Shown piece by piece: positions 1 to 9,750 of a stretch of 64,000 nucleotides of DNA. The DNA is taken from assembly GCF_000419525.1 (NCBI RefSeq), contig NZ_ATTE01000001.1, positions 2,092,655-2,156,654 of the forward strand, given 5' to 3'. Origin of the DNA: Leucothrix mucor DSM 2157. GTDB taxonomy: Bacteria > Pseudomonadota > Gammaproteobacteria > Thiotrichales > Thiotrichaceae. The position numbers and the translations under genes are program-made. Each line of letters starts with the position of its first letter. Position 1 is the first letter of the stretch. The notes under the pieces were generated by a model, which worked only from the letters and a program-made list of their open reading frames with translations, did no database searches and was not told the DNA's origin.

Positions 1-1
1 C

Positions 2-1453
2 TTCCGCATGCACGTAGCCCCAAGTGAAGGCCAGCCACGTGATGTGTCGGGCAAAGTGATTGACATGCTGTTTCCACCCGGCACGCCGAGCCGCATCCCG
101 ATCGCCGCAATTACCGGCACCAATGGTAAAACCACCACCTCAAGAATGCTGGCGAATATCCTGAAATCCTCCGGCCATATTGTCGGTATGACCTCGACCG
201 ATGGCGTGTATATCGACGGCAAGCTGTCAGTAAAAGGTGATATGACCGGCCCTGCTTCCGCGCAGATTGTATTGCGTGATCCGGCGGTGGATTGTGCGGT
301 CATGGAAACGGCACGTGGCGGTATTGCGCGCTCCGGTTTGGGTTATCACGAAACTGATGTGTCCGCGATTTTGAATGTGCAGAGCGACCACCTCGGCCTG
401 CGCGGCATCAATACGCTGGAAGAGCTGGCAGAGATTAAGCGCATCGTGGTGGAGGTTGCCAATGATACGGCTGTGCTCAATGCCGATGACCCACTCTGCC
501 TGAAAATGGCTAGCCACACTCGCGCCAAGCACATTTGCTATGTCACGCTGAATATTCAACACGGCTTGGTACGCGAGCATATCCGCTCCGGTGGCCGCGC
601 GGTGGTGCTGGAGTCCGGCATCAATGGCGAAATGATTACCATCTATGATAAAGGCGCACACATTCCGCTGCTCTGGACGCATTTGATTCCCGCAACGCTG
701 GAAGGTAAAGCCACGCACAATGTGCAAAACGCCATGTTTGCAGCGGCAATGGCCTTCAGCTTAGGCAAATCGCTGGATGAAATCCGTCATGGTTTACGCA
801 CCTTCGACACCAGCTTCTTCCAAGCTCCGGGTCGAATGAATGTCTACGATGAGCATGCCTTCCGCGTGATTCTGGATTATGGCCATAACGCCGCCAGCAT
901 CACACAAATGTCGCAACTGGCTACCAAGCTGGAAGTCGCCGGTAAGCGCATTGTGGTCTTGGCTGGCCCTGGTGATCGTCGTGATGAAGATCTGGTGAAT
1001 ATTGGTAAAGCTGCGGCGGGACATTTTGATCTGTATATCTGTAAGGCGGATGATGACCGTCGCGGACGTGGCGATGATGAAGTACCACAGATGATTGCTG
1101 CCGCATTGCGCGAAGCTGGGGTTGCTGATGAGGCGATTATTATAATCCCCGATGAGCAAGAGGCGATTGATCAGGCCTTAGCTAAAGCTGAGCCTGACGA
1201 TTTACTGCTGATTTTTGGCGATGCCATTACGCGAAGCTGGAAGCAAATCACCCGCTTTAACCGCGAGCCAAATGCGGATGACGAATTAGAGGATGTTGTC
1301 GATAGCACCAAAAACGCCACCAAGCCGCCAAAGGTTGTGCCGATGCTGGATAGTGGCGAAGCAGATCCCTTTGTATTGGAAGCGGGCATGAAGCTGGTGA
1401 AAGACGAGCGCGGTGTGCGTATTGAAGCAACCGATAGCGAAGACTCGGATTAA
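2..1453 (+). CDS. cphA: Cyanophycin synthetase, C-terminal part (cut by window edge)
   Basis: This is the Mur-ligase half of cyanophycin synthetase, which extends multi-L-arginyl-poly-L-aspartate from Asp and Arg using ATP in the cytoplasm. The frame is open to the window edge. Family members are about 870-900 residues, so the N-terminal and ATP-grasp domains lie outside. Counting from the first Met (position 8), the P-loop GTNGKTTT is at residues 37-44, followed by the family blocks ETARGGIARSGL near 100, SDHLG near 130 and LDYGHN near 290. The tail from about 430 is acidic and lower in complexity. A second CphA-type ligase starts 4 bases after the stop, and iadA and cphB follow, so an operon for cyanophycin turnover is likely. 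The identification rests on strong motif and context agreement; only the missing half is unseen. Confidence 0.93.
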   Translation, partial: FRMHVAPSEGQPRDVSGKVIDMLFPPGTPSRIPIAAITGTNGKTTTSRMLANILKSSGHIVGMTSTDGVYIDGKLSVKGDMTGPASAQIVLRDPAVDCAVMETARGGIARSGLGYHETDVSAILNVQSDHLGLRGINTLEELAEIKRIVVEVANDTAVLNADDPLCLKMASHTRAKHICYVTLNIQHGLVREHIRSGGRAVVLESGINGEMITIYDKGAHIPLLWTHLIPATLEGKATHNVQNAMFAAAMAFSLGKSLDEIRHGLRTFDTSFFQAPGRMNVYDEHAFRVILDYGHNAASITQMSQLATKLEVAGKRIVVLAGPGDRRDEDLVNIGKAAAGHFDLYICKADDDRRGRGDDEVPQMIAAALREAGVADEAIIIIPDEQEAIDQALAKAEPDDLLLIFGDAITRSWKQITRFNREPNADDELEDVVDSTKNATKPPKVVPMLDSGEADPFVLEAGMKLVKDERGVRIEATDSEDSD

Positions 1454-1457
1454 GCCC

Positions 1458-3302
1458 ATGACTGATAAAGATTTAACCAACTCAGTAAGCGATGCCAGCA
1501 ATGTGTCAGCGAGTCATCCAGTATTTACACTGGATGACTCGCGCCGCCTAACGGGTAAGAACTTTTTTATGGATCGACCCGGTGCAGTGATCGATGCCTT
1601 TGTTGAAGGTGTCGATAAGCAGCAAGTGGTCGATGTCTGGCTGGCACAGTTAGCGCCGTTATTATCTGCAGTCGATTGGCAAGCTGAGCAGCGCATTTAC
1701 CGGATTTTTGAGGATGGCGTCTCGCTCGGATTTTCTGCGCCGATGGATGCTTTATATGCGGCGACTGAAATCAATGAAGCGGCATGGGCTTTAACCGTTG
1801 AGCAATTGCTTAATAGCAAAACGGTTTCTGAGATCACGCTGACTGAGCTAAGCAAAACCCTGCTTAATACACTTGAGGCCGAGCGTAATCCAAAGTTACT
1901 AGCCATTATGCAAGCGGCTGAGCAACACAAGGTCGATTGTTTGGTGGATGATGATTTTGTGTCGTTGGGCTATGGGCGCAGCGCTGAAGTCTGGCCAGTG
2001 CAGAAGTTGCCTGATCCAAAGCAATTGGATTGGTCGCATTATAAAACCATTCCCATGGCGCTAGTCACTGGCACCAATGGCAAATCAACCAGCGTGCGCC
2101 TGACCTCGCATATTATGCAACAAGCCGGTTTACGCTGTGGCGTCACCTCCACCGATTTCATTCGGGTGGGCGATACCATTATTGATAAAGGTGATTACTC
2201 AGGTCCGGGAGGTGCGCGCTTGTTACTGCGCCATCCGGAAACTGAGGTGGCTGTGCTGGAAGTGGCCCGCGGTGGCTTATTGCGCCGTGGCTTGCCTATC
2301 CCTCAGGTCAATGCCGCGCTAGTCACCAATGTCGCCTCCGATCATTTGGGCCAATATGGCATTAATACCGTCGCCGCACTCACCGCCGTGAAAATGCTGG
2401 TCGCCAAAGGAGTGGCTAAAGATGGCACGCTGGTACTCAATGCCGATGATGCAAACTTAGTGACTTTTGTTAAGCAGTTTGCCGCTCAGGAGAAAAACTA
2501 CTTAGCGCCGGTTTGTATTAGCGATGGCGACAGCAGTGAAGACGGTATTACCGTGCAGCCAGCTGCCCTTCCCGCTAAAATCACTTGGTTCTCGCTGGAT
2601 GAGAACAATCCGGTTATTGCTCAGGCTAAAAGCAAAGGACAAGCCGTGTGCTTTGTTCGTGACCAGCAGATTATCTATGTAAGCGCTGATGGCACGGAAA
2701 ACCAAATCGTCGCAGTCAACGATATTCCAATGACGCTGCAAGGCGCAGCCATTCACAATATCCAAAATGCTTTGGGTGCCGTGGCGCTAAGCACCGCCTT
2801 GGATGTGGACGCCAGTGCAATAAAATCAGCCCTAATGAGCTTTAATAGTAATGCCGCGGACAACCCGGGGCGTGGCAATTTATTTAGTTATCATGGCGCG
2901 CAAGTCATGCTCGATTTTGCACACAATGTGCATAGCATGGATGCCATGGCAACAACGCTGAAAAATATGCCCGCCAGCCGCAAGCTCCTGCTATTGTGCC
3001 TGCCCGGCGATCGCAGCGATGAAGAGGCCCGTGCCATGACTTTATCTGCAATGGCGATGAACCCCGATGGCGTGTGGGTGTGTGAGCTACCTCCGTATCT
3101 TCGTGGCAGAGCGTTAGGTGATATGCCTGCTATCATTGCAGCGGCAGTGCGAGAAACTGGGTTGGCGCAAGCTGCAATTCAGCAAGCAGATAGCCCGTTA
3201 GCGGGATTCTCCGACATACTTGAGCAGCTGCAAGCGGATGATCTGGTCTTTGTGATGGCATTGAGTCAGCGGGATGATATGGCTGCGCTACTGAGTCGAT
3301 AA
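1458..3302 (+). CDS. Second CphA-type Mur ligase without an ATP-grasp domain
   Basis: A 614-residue protein. I chose ATG 1458, just after the cphA stop, over an earlier in-frame ATG at 1413 that lies inside cphA. The Mur-ligase P-loop GTNGKS is near residue 205, followed by blocks parallel to those of CphA: GDYSGPGGA, EVARGGLLRRGL, SDHLGQYGINT and LDFAHN. The first 190 residues contain acidic and Leu-rich stretches but no ATP-grasp glycine-rich loop, so this half differs from CphA1. It resembles the second CphA-like ligase (cphA' or CphA2-like) encoded next to cphA in several proteobacteria. The presumed role is peptide-bond formation during cyanophycin synthesis or re-ligation of beta-Asp-Arg dipeptides. 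The substrate is an inference. Confidence 0.82.
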   Translation: MTDKDLTNSVSDASNVSASHPVFTLDDSRRLTGKNFFMDRPGAVIDAFVEGVDKQQVVDVWLAQLAPLLSAVDWQAEQRIYRIFEDGVSLGFSAPMDALYAATEINEAAWALTVEQLLNSKTVSEITLTELSKTLLNTLEAERNPKLLAIMQAAEQHKVDCLVDDDFVSLGYGRSAEVWPVQKLPDPKQLDWSHYKTIPMALVTGTNGKSTSVRLTSHIMQQAGLRCGVTSTDFIRVGDTIIDKGDYSGPGGARLLLRHPETEVAVLEVARGGLLRRGLPIPQVNAALVTNVASDHLGQYGINTVAALTAVKMLVAKGVAKDGTLVLNADDANLVTFVKQFAAQEKNYLAPVCISDGDSSEDGITVQPAALPAKITWFSLDENNPVIAQAKSKGQAVCFVRDQQIIYVSADGTENQIVAVNDIPMTLQGAAIHNIQNALGAVALSTALDVDASAIKSALMSFNSNAADNPGRGNLFSYHGAQVMLDFAHNVHSMDAMATTLKNMPASRKLLLLCLPGDRSDEEARAMTLSAMAMNPDGVWVCELPPYLRGRALGDMPAIIAAAVRETGLAQAAIQQADSPLAGFSDILEQLQADDLVFVMALSQRDDMAALLSR

Positions 3303-3430
3303 AAAAGCATTTCACTAAACAGCGACAAAGCGCCATGACTTGCCAATTACAATAGCCTGTCATAGCCAAAAATTAATTTAAAGCGGTCCCGATCCGCTTA
3401 CAAAAACACTCTAGAAAGGATAAGAAAACA

Positions 3431-4597
3431 GTGACGGGTTTAACCATTTTGCGCAATGCCAATGTCTATGCGCCACAGCCATTGGGGCTAAAAACCGTAT
3501 TAGTTGGCGGTGGGAAAATACTGGCCATTACCGATGAGGCGCTGGAGCTACCCGCTTCAATCGTCGCCGATGATATTGACCTGCAAGGCCGCATTCTCAC
3601 GCCCGGCTTTATCGACGCCCATGCACACATTACCGGCGGCGGAGGCGAAGCAGGCTTTGCCACACAAGTGCCCCCTGTGCCACTCAGCCAGTTCACCGCG
3701 TTTGGCGTAACGACAGTAGTTGGCTTGCTTGGCACCGATGACACTACCCGCAGCACGGGCAATTTGCTATCGCGAGTCTATGGCTTACGTGAAGAAGGCA
3801 TGAGCGCCTACTGCTGGACCGGTGGCTATCATTACCCACTCACTACGCTGATGGGCAGCGCGCGTGAAGACATTGTCTATATGGAACCCATCATTGGCGT
3901 CGGTGAGTTTGCAATTAGCGATCACCGCTCCTCACAGCCACAGTTTGAAGAAGTGATCCGCATTGCCAGCGATGCACACGTCGCCGGATTAATGACCGGA
4001 AAAGCGGGCATTGTGCATTTTCATCTGGGCGATGGCTCACGCAAACTAGCGCTGATCAAACGCGCGCTGGCAGAAACCGAGCTACCGGCACGCGTGTTTA
4101 ACCCCACCCATGTCAACCGCAATAAGCCCTTATTTGACGAAGCTTGTGAGATGTTATCGCAAGGTATTTATATCGACATTACCGCATTCCCAGATGATGC
4201 GGTGGATGATGGCTGGAGCGCCGCAGAAGCTTTATTGCTAGCAAAGGAGCGTGGCTGCCCGCTAAAGCAGATCACCATTAGCTCCGATGGCGGCGGCTGT
4301 ATGCCAGCCTTTGATGCAAGCGGAGCTGTGGTGGCAATGGACTTTGGTCGCTCAGAAACGCTACTCGCCACTTTAAAAACAGTCACAGCGCAAGGTATGG
4401 CACTGGAGGATGTGCTATCCTCGCTCACCGCTAATGTGGCTCATTTGTTACGCCTTCCTGCCAAAGGAAAGATCGCAACAGGGGCCGATGCTGATTTGCT
4501 GGTGTTAGACGCCGATTACTCGATCAACGACGTAATGGCGCTGGGGCGCTGGCATCTGCGGGATAAGGCATTAATAATGAAAGGCACTTTCGAATAG
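3431..4597 (+). CDS. iadA: Isoaspartyl dipeptidase
   Basis: A zinc-dependent amidohydrolase of 388 residues that hydrolyses beta-aspartyl dipeptides. It aligns by eye with E. coli IadA over its whole length: the metal-binding DAHAH motif near residue 62, GGGGEAG just after it, VVGLLGTD near 97, ISDHRS near 160, THVNRN near 215 and the SSDGGG block near 285. The start is GTG, preceded by a GAAAGGA ribosome site at about 3414-3420. It sits 128 bases after the second ligase and 8 bases before cphB. Cyanophycinase releases beta-Asp-Arg, so this enzyme plausibly completes degradation to free Asp and Arg. The upstream gap contains a weak 6-bp palindrome but no convincing terminator. Confidence 0.93.
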   Translation: MTGLTILRNANVYAPQPLGLKTVLVGGGKILAITDEALELPASIVADDIDLQGRILTPGFIDAHAHITGGGGEAGFATQVPPVPLSQFTAFGVTTVVGLLGTDDTTRSTGNLLSRVYGLREEGMSAYCWTGGYHYPLTTLMGSAREDIVYMEPIIGVGEFAISDHRSSQPQFEEVIRIASDAHVAGLMTGKAGIVHFHLGDGSRKLALIKRALAETELPARVFNPTHVNRNKPLFDEACEMLSQGIYIDITAFPDDAVDDGWSAAEALLLAKERGCPLKQITISSDGGGCMPAFDASGAVVAMDFGRSETLLATLKTVTAQGMALEDVLSSLTANVAHLLRLPAKGKIATGADADLLVLDADYSINDVMALGRWHLRDKALIMKGTFE

Positions 4598-4605
4598 GGG
4601 TTTGT

Positions 4606-5436
4606 ATGTGTCCAGCTAAAGTTAAAGGTGATGCAGTGCGTGGTTTTGTTATCCCGGTCGGGGGCGCAGAAGAGCGTTTTGACGATCCGGTGATTCTGCA
4701 ACGGTTTGTGGATTTATGTGGTAGCAGCGATGCGCGTATCGTTATCATTCCAACGGCCTCGCAGCTGGATGAAACCGGACCGAATTACGAACAAGTCTTT
4801 CATGATTTGGGTGCGGGAAATGCGGTGTCATTACCAATTAATACCCGCGAGGAAGCCCGTCAGGATGACTACCTCGACACACTCATGCAGGCCAACGGCA
4901 TCTTTATTACCGGTGGTAATCAATTGCGCCTGTCGACTATTTTAGGTGGCACACCGATTGCGCAAGCCATTCGCCGTCAAAATGCCAAAGGCGTACACGT
5001 GGCTGGCACTTCCGCAGGTGCGGCGATTATGCCAGAGCACATGATTGCCGGCGGCGCGAAAGGCGCATTGCCGACCGCAGAAGGCGTAACCTTTGCGCCG
5101 GGCTTGGGCTTATTAAATAAAGTGATTATCGACCAACATTTCAGTCAGCGTAATCGTTTGGGTCGTTTGCTCTCTGCAGTCTCATACAACCCCTTTGCAT
5201 CAGGCTTAGGCATTTGTGAAAACACTGCGGCCTTTATCGGACCTGATGATGTGCTGGAAGTGGTCGGCGTCGGTTCGGTCACCGTGATTGATCCATCCGA
5301 GCTGGCGCACTCGTCAATGGCAGAAGCCAGCGGTAAAGAAGCCATCACCCTACTCGGCGTGAAAATGCATATCCTATCGCAAGGCGCGACTTACAATATT
5401 TCGACACGGGAATCGCAGCCACCTGCCTCTTGTTAA
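4606..5436 (+). CDS. cphB: Cyanophycinase (serine peptidase family S51)
   Basis: A 276-residue serine hydrolase that cuts cyanophycin into beta-Asp-Arg dipeptides. Family landmarks are visible: PVGGAEE near residue 17, IIPTAS near 47, the FITGGNQ loop near 103 and the nucleophile elbow GTSAGAA near 138, with DQHFSQRNRLGRL near 175 as the expected second catalytic block. The length matches typical intracellular CphB, and no signal peptide is seen. ATG 4606 lies 8 bases after the iadA stop with AGGGG in front, so it is probably co-transcribed with iadA. Together with cphA it gives the cell both synthesis and mobilisation of a nitrogen reserve. Confidence 0.95.
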   Translation: MCPAKVKGDAVRGFVIPVGGAEERFDDPVILQRFVDLCGSSDARIVIIPTASQLDETGPNYEQVFHDLGAGNAVSLPINTREEARQDDYLDTLMQANGIFITGGNQLRLSTILGGTPIAQAIRRQNAKGVHVAGTSAGAAIMPEHMIAGGAKGALPTAEGVTFAPGLGLLNKVIIDQHFSQRNRLGRLLSAVSYNPFASGLGICENTAAFIGPDDVLEVVGVGSVTVIDPSELAHSSMAEASGKEAITLLGVKMHILSQGATYNISTRESQPPASC

Positions 5437-5464
5437 TCCCCTGATTCTGGCCTAATCTCTTGCA

Positions 5465-7192
5465 ATGATATCCAATCTAACGCCCGCCACAATCTTTTAC
5501 CGCTTTACAGTCCTCGCGGTAATGGCTTGTGTGTTGGGGGTTATTGTTTCGCTGGCGGCCATTGCCTTTGTTGAGGCCGTCGATTGGCTCAATAATGTGC
5601 TACTCATTTCTCCCCGCACACGCGTACAAGTCCAAGACCCGCTGCTACTCACTGCCGCCACTATTTTGGTGCCGACCTTAGGCGGTGTGGTTGTTGGCTG
5701 GCTACTGCAATATTGCTCCAAAACCAAACGCCCGCTAGGCCCACCCGATAGTATTAAAGCCGTGCAGTTGCGCTGTGATTTACCTGACTCACGCTCAGGC
5801 TTAGTCTCGACAATGGCGGCAGCCATCTCATTGGGATGTGGCGCATCGGTTGGCCAATATGGCCCGATGGTGTATTTGGGCTCTTTATGCGGCGGCTGGG
5901 TGGCAAAGCTAAACCTACAGATTCCCAACTTACAATCGATCGCCATTGCCAGCGGTGTGGCGGCGGCTATTTCCACCGCTTTTAATGCCCCCATTGCCGG
6001 CCTTATTTTTGCGCATGAAGTGATTTTACGGCATTACTCCTTACAAGCATTTGCACCAACCACCGTGGCGGCTGCTACTGGGTATGTGGTCGCCAATGTG
6101 ATTTTCGAGCGCCCTGCACTGTTTTTGGTGGAATTTCCGGGTGTTGAAAATGGCTATGAGTTCGGCTTATTTGCAGTGCTGGGTGTGGCTTGCGCGGCAC
6201 TGGCTACCGTGTTTATGCGCCTCACCCTATCGATGTTTAAGGTTGGGCAACGCTTACCGCTTCGCCCCATGTATCGCCCCGCACTGGCAGGATTACTCGT
6301 TGGCTTAGTCGCACTGGGATTACCCGATGTGCTGGGCATGGGTAATGAAGTGCTACGCTTTGCCACCATCGAAGGTGCCTTCACCAATTCAGAGCTCGCC
6401 TTGCTGGTTTTCTCCAAAATTGTGCTTACTGCAGTGTGCGTTGGCTTTGGTTTTGCAGGCGGCGTGTTCAGCCCGGTAATCCTGATTGGAATCCTGTTTG
6501 GAGCCTTATTCTGGTCGCTACTCGAACTCATCGGCGTGCCAAACTCCGGTCTGGCAGTCTATGCTATTTGCGGCATGATGGCATTGGCCAGTCCGGTTAT
6601 CGGCGCGCCATTAACCACCATTCTTATCGTCTTTGAACTCACTCAAAACTATCATTTAACCGTTGCCGCGATGGTGGCGGTGGTGTTTGCTAACCTCCTC
6701 GCCTTCCGCTTATTTGGTCGCTCTATCTTTGATGTGCAACTCGCTGGCAAAGGCATCAACTTAGCCTCGGGGCGTGATCGCGCCATGCTTGATGATTGCA
6801 AAGTGATTGATCGCCCGACAGGCAACTATGTCGCCTACAATATTTCACTCACCGTGGCAGAAGTTATCCAAGCTTTAGTTAAGAAAGGACACTCCGAAGC
6901 GGCCATTATTGACGATGACGGAAAGTATCGCGGCATGTTACGGATTCAGGATGTCATCGGCCAAGCCGACAGCGCTTCTCTTGAGAGCCTGCTATTTAAA
7001 GACTGGCCACAGTTTGATGAGACCACTACCATTTGGGAGGCGATGAAACAAGTTGAAGGCTTTGTAGGCGAAGCCGTTCCGGTGGTTTGCGCCAATGGCC
7101 AACTGGTGGGAATGATCACAGAAGCCAACCTAATCGTTGCCTATCTTGAAATTGTTCATGAGCTAAGGAAGGAAGAAAATGCAGCAGTCTGA
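5465..7192 (+). CDS. ClC-family chloride channel/transporter with CBS domains
   Basis: A 575-residue inner-membrane protein with about ten hydrophobic helices (residues 15-430) followed by a cytoplasmic pair of CBS-like repeats (about 445-570). ClC signatures are recognisable: the GASVGQYGPMVYLG region near 126-139 and GGVFSPVILIG near 325. The usual gating glutamate in the GREGP motif is absent: GQYGP at 130-134 puts Tyr at that place. The usual GSGIP loop is also divergent (LGPPDS at 91-96). This suggests altered coupling or gating. The gene starts 28 bases after cphB and overlaps the next gene by 14 bases, so it may be an operon member. Anion identity cannot be read from the sequence. Confidence 0.88.
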   Translation: MISNLTPATIFYRFTVLAVMACVLGVIVSLAAIAFVEAVDWLNNVLLISPRTRVQVQDPLLLTAATILVPTLGGVVVGWLLQYCSKTKRPLGPPDSIKAVQLRCDLPDSRSGLVSTMAAAISLGCGASVGQYGPMVYLGSLCGGWVAKLNLQIPNLQSIAIASGVAAAISTAFNAPIAGLIFAHEVILRHYSLQAFAPTTVAAATGYVVANVIFERPALFLVEFPGVENGYEFGLFAVLGVACAALATVFMRLTLSMFKVGQRLPLRPMYRPALAGLLVGLVALGLPDVLGMGNEVLRFATIEGAFTNSELALLVFSKIVLTAVCVGFGFAGGVFSPVILIGILFGALFWSLLELIGVPNSGLAVYAICGMMALASPVIGAPLTTILIVFELTQNYHLTVAAMVAVVFANLLAFRLFGRSIFDVQLAGKGINLASGRDRAMLDDCKVIDRPTGNYVAYNISLTVAEVIQALVKKGHSEAAIIDDDGKYRGMLRIQDVIGQADSASLESLLFKDWPQFDETTTIWEAMKQVEGFVGEAVPVVCANGQLVGMITEANLIVAYLEIVHELRKEENAAV

Positions 7193-8303
7193 AGCCCGTG
7201 TTATCCCAAAACTATCTTCATTGTTATGTGGTGTGGCACTCGCGCTGCTCGTCAGCTCAGCAGTCGCCGACGAGCAACCAAGCATCACGATTTCAACCTG
7301 GGGTGGCGCGTATCAGGCGGCTCAGCAGCAAGCTTTGTTTACGCCCTTCGAAGCACAAACCGGCATAAAAATTAACACCCAGCTGCAACAAGGCGGGCTG
7401 GATATGCTCACCGGCGACAATGTGCCTGACTTGGTCGATATGGAAGAAGCTGACGGCCAGTTAGCCTGTGAAAAAGGCTTATTGCACAAGATGGACTTTG
7501 TACCGGTAGTTGCCCCTGAAAAAGCGGGACTATCAGTTAAAGACGATTTTCTTCCTAAAGCGTTTTTACCCTGCGGCGTGGCACACATGACCTTCGCAAC
7601 CTTGGTCGCATTTAATACCAATGCCTTTCAGGATGAAAAGCCATCCACCATTAAAGACTTCTTTGACCTGAAACGCTTTCCGGGCAAACGTGGCTTACGT
7701 AAAAACTCCGGCACCATTTTAGAATGGGCACTCATGGCCGATGGCGTTCCGATCAGTCAGGTTTACGACTTACTAAGTACCGAACGCGGTTTACGCTTAG
7801 CGTTTAGACGACTGGAAAGCCTGCGCGGAAATATCGTCTGGTGGGATAAACCAGAAGAGCCGGGGCAACTCTTGTCCGAAGGAAAAGTCACCATGAGCTC
7901 AGGCTACAATGGCCGTTTTTTCGATGACCAGACCAGTAATAAAGCCATCACCTTGCTCTGGGATGGCCAAATTATTGATCGCAGTATCTGGGTGATTCCA
8001 GCGGCCATAAAAAAGCCAGGTCCTGCACTCACACAGTTTATTCGCTTTGCCACACAGCCCAAACAAATGGCGAGGTTAGCCGAACGCATTCCCTATGGCC
8101 CTTCGCGATCAAGCGCGCTGAAATACATTGGCAATCACCCTATCGAAGGAACGCTAATGATGCACCATTTACCGACCAATCCGAATCACTTGAAACGCTC
8201 GCTGTTTAGAGACACAGGCTGGTATGCAAAAACGGACACACTACGCAGCCAAGCGTTTGATCGTTGGCTGTCGCTATCCAAAGGCCTACAACACTCGCAG
8301 TAA
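7179..8303 (+). CDS. Periplasmic solute-binding protein, PotD/spermidine-putrescine type
   Basis: A 374-residue secreted protein. A signal peptide occupies about residues 1-30, with a likely AVA cleavage site. The mature start, ITISTWGGAYQAAQQQALF, followed by FEAQTGIKI, is the hallmark of family 1 extracellular binding proteins for polyamines and related compounds. Two further typical regions are seen: VAFNTNAF near 147 and the ISQVYDLL region near 190. ATG 7179 has an AAGGAAG ribosome site and overlaps the ClC gene by 14 bases, suggesting translational coupling. No ABC permease or ATPase is adjacent, so it is an orphan here; it could deliver ligand to a transporter encoded elsewhere or act in sensing. 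The ligand is not determinable. Confidence 0.82.
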   Translation: MQQSEARVIPKLSSLLCGVALALLVSSAVADEQPSITISTWGGAYQAAQQQALFTPFEAQTGIKINTQLQQGGLDMLTGDNVPDLVDMEEADGQLACEKGLLHKMDFVPVVAPEKAGLSVKDDFLPKAFLPCGVAHMTFATLVAFNTNAFQDEKPSTIKDFFDLKRFPGKRGLRKNSGTILEWALMADGVPISQVYDLLSTERGLRLAFRRLESLRGNIVWWDKPEEPGQLLSEGKVTMSSGYNGRFFDDQTSNKAITLLWDGQIIDRSIWVIPAAIKKPGPALTQFIRFATQPKQMARLAERIPYGPSRSSALKYIGNHPIEGTLMMHHLPTNPNHLKRSLFRDTGWYAKTDTLRSQAFDRWLSLSKGLQHSQ

Positions 8304-8315
8304 AGAGGCCTTTGG
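8278..8315. terminator. Hairpin between convergent genes
   Basis: A perfect 10-bp inverted repeat, CCAAAGGCCT/AGGCCTTTGG (8278-8287 and 8306-8315), spans the stop codon of the binding-protein gene, between it and the convergent glgC. There is no strong T-run on either side, so its role as a terminator is an inference. Confidence 0.4.
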
Positions 8316-8331
8316 CAGCTTCTATTGACTA

Positions 8332-9597
8332 TTATTCTTTATCTAACTTCTCGATCATCGCTGCAGTAATCAAACAAATACCGGACTTGGTACGTCTAAA
8401 GCGCTTCGCATCTAATTCAGGGTCTTCACCAACTACCAAACCTTCAGGAATGATGACTCCACTATCAATCACCACATTGGTTAGCTTGGCGTGACGCCCA
8501 ATCACTGCATCTGGCAATACCACCGCACCCGTCAGGCTTGAATACGAATGAGCTTTTACGCGAGTGAATAGCAAGCAACGCTCCAGCTGAGCACCAGAAA
8601 TAATGCAACCACCCGACACCATTGAGGAGACCGCATTACCACGGCGACCTTCTTCATTGTGAATAAACTTAGCCGGCGGCGTCAGTTCGGAGTTAGTCCA
8701 AATTGGCCATTCGTTATCATAGATATCAAGCTCAGGCGCAAAATCGGTCAGATCCATATTGGCCTGCCAGTAAGCATCAACCGTTCCAACATCGCGCCAG
8801 TAAGGCTTAGGCTCAGAGGCACTACGCACACAAGAGCGGCTAAACGGATGCGCAACCACTTTGCCATTTTTAACCAGATCCGGAATCAGATCGTGACCAA
8901 AGTCATGCGTAGAATCGGGATTCTCGCTGTCTTTTCTCAACAGGTCCATCAAGAACGCTGTATCAAATACATAGATTCCCATACTGGCTAAGGCCAGATC
9001 AGGATGACCAGGCATCGCCGGTGGATCAGCGGGCTTTTCAATAAAGTCCAAGACACGGTCAGTATCATCCACACTCATCACACCAAAGCCGCTGGCTTCA
9101 TCGCGCGGTACTTCGATACAACCGACGGTGACATCAGCGCCACTTTCGACGTGCTGCTGAATCATCACCGAGTAATCTTGCTTGTAAATATGGTCTCCTG
9201 CGAGCACCAAAATATACTTAACATTATAGGCTTCGATAATATCAATATTTTGAGTTACGGCATCGGCAGTACCCTTGTACCAGTCGGTGTCGTTCATGCG
9301 CTGCGAGGCGGGTAAAATATCTAATGATTCATTGCGCTCGGCACGAAAGAAACTCCAGCCGCGTTGCAGGTGACGAATTAAGCTGTGTGATTTATATTGC
9401 GTTGCAACGCCAATTCTCCGAATCCCGGAGTTAACTGCATTGGATAATGCAAAGTCGATAATTCGGGTTTTTCCGCCGAAGTAGACTGCGGGTTTCACTC
9501 GCTTTTCTGTCAACTCTTGTAAACGGCTGCCACGTCCTCCCGCTAAAATGAATGCCATGGTTTGCTGTGCATACTGTTGTGGCTTTTTCCCCATCAT
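8332..9597 (-). CDS. glgC: Glucose-1-phosphate adenylyltransferase (ADP-glucose pyrophosphorylase)
   Basis: Makes ADP-glucose from glucose-1-phosphate and ATP, the committed step of bacterial glycogen synthesis. The start chosen is ATG 9597, because GGGAGAGG directly precedes it; an upstream in-frame ATG at 9639 lacks such a site. The resulting protein is 421 residues, normal for the family. Visible motifs: the nucleotide loop [14 protein letters not shown] near residue 17, KPAVYFGGK, the WYKGTADAV block near 110, the AGDHIYK sugar-nucleotide site near 140, FIEKP near 190 and YWRDVGT near 270, then a left-handed beta-helix C-terminus. It stands alone on this strand, with no other glg gene nearby. 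Regulation by fructose-1,6-bisphosphate is typical of the family but not shown here. Confidence 0.95.
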   Translation of the reverse strand: MMGKKPQQYAQQTMAFILAGGRGSRLQELTEKRVKPAVYFGGKTRIIDFALSNAVNSGIRRIGVATQYKSHSLIRHLQRGWSFFRAERNESLDILPASQRMNDTDWYKGTADAVTQNIDIIEAYNVKYILVLAGDHIYKQDYSVMIQQHVESGADVTVGCIEVPRDEASGFGVMSVDDTDRVLDFIEKPADPPAMPGHPDLALASMGIYVFDTAFLMDLLRKDSENPDSTHDFGHDLIPDLVKNGKVVAHPFSRSCVRSASEPKPYWRDVGTVDAYWQANMDLTDFAPELDIYDNEWPIWTNSELTPPAKFIHNEEGRRGNAVSSMVSGGCIISGAQLERCLLFTRVKAHSYSSLTGAVVLPDAVIGRHAKLTNVVIDSGVIIPEGLVVGEDPELDAKRFRRTKSGICLITAAMIEKLDKE

Positions 9598-9750
9598 TCC
9601 TCTCCCTTTTGACTTCGTTAATGATACTTTTTCAGGCAACTAACACCTAGTTATAGCCTATACCTAAATGGATACGTTTTCACAAAAAGTTATCCTAAAA
9701 TGTTATTATTTCCGCCCGAGGAGATCATTAATTTAGAGTGCCAGTTATTT

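Noticed and set aside
3378-3400. Small palindrome AAGCGG/CCGCTT upstream of iadA as a terminator or riboswitch
   Set aside because: Only 6 bp, no T-run and no conserved leader structure recognised.
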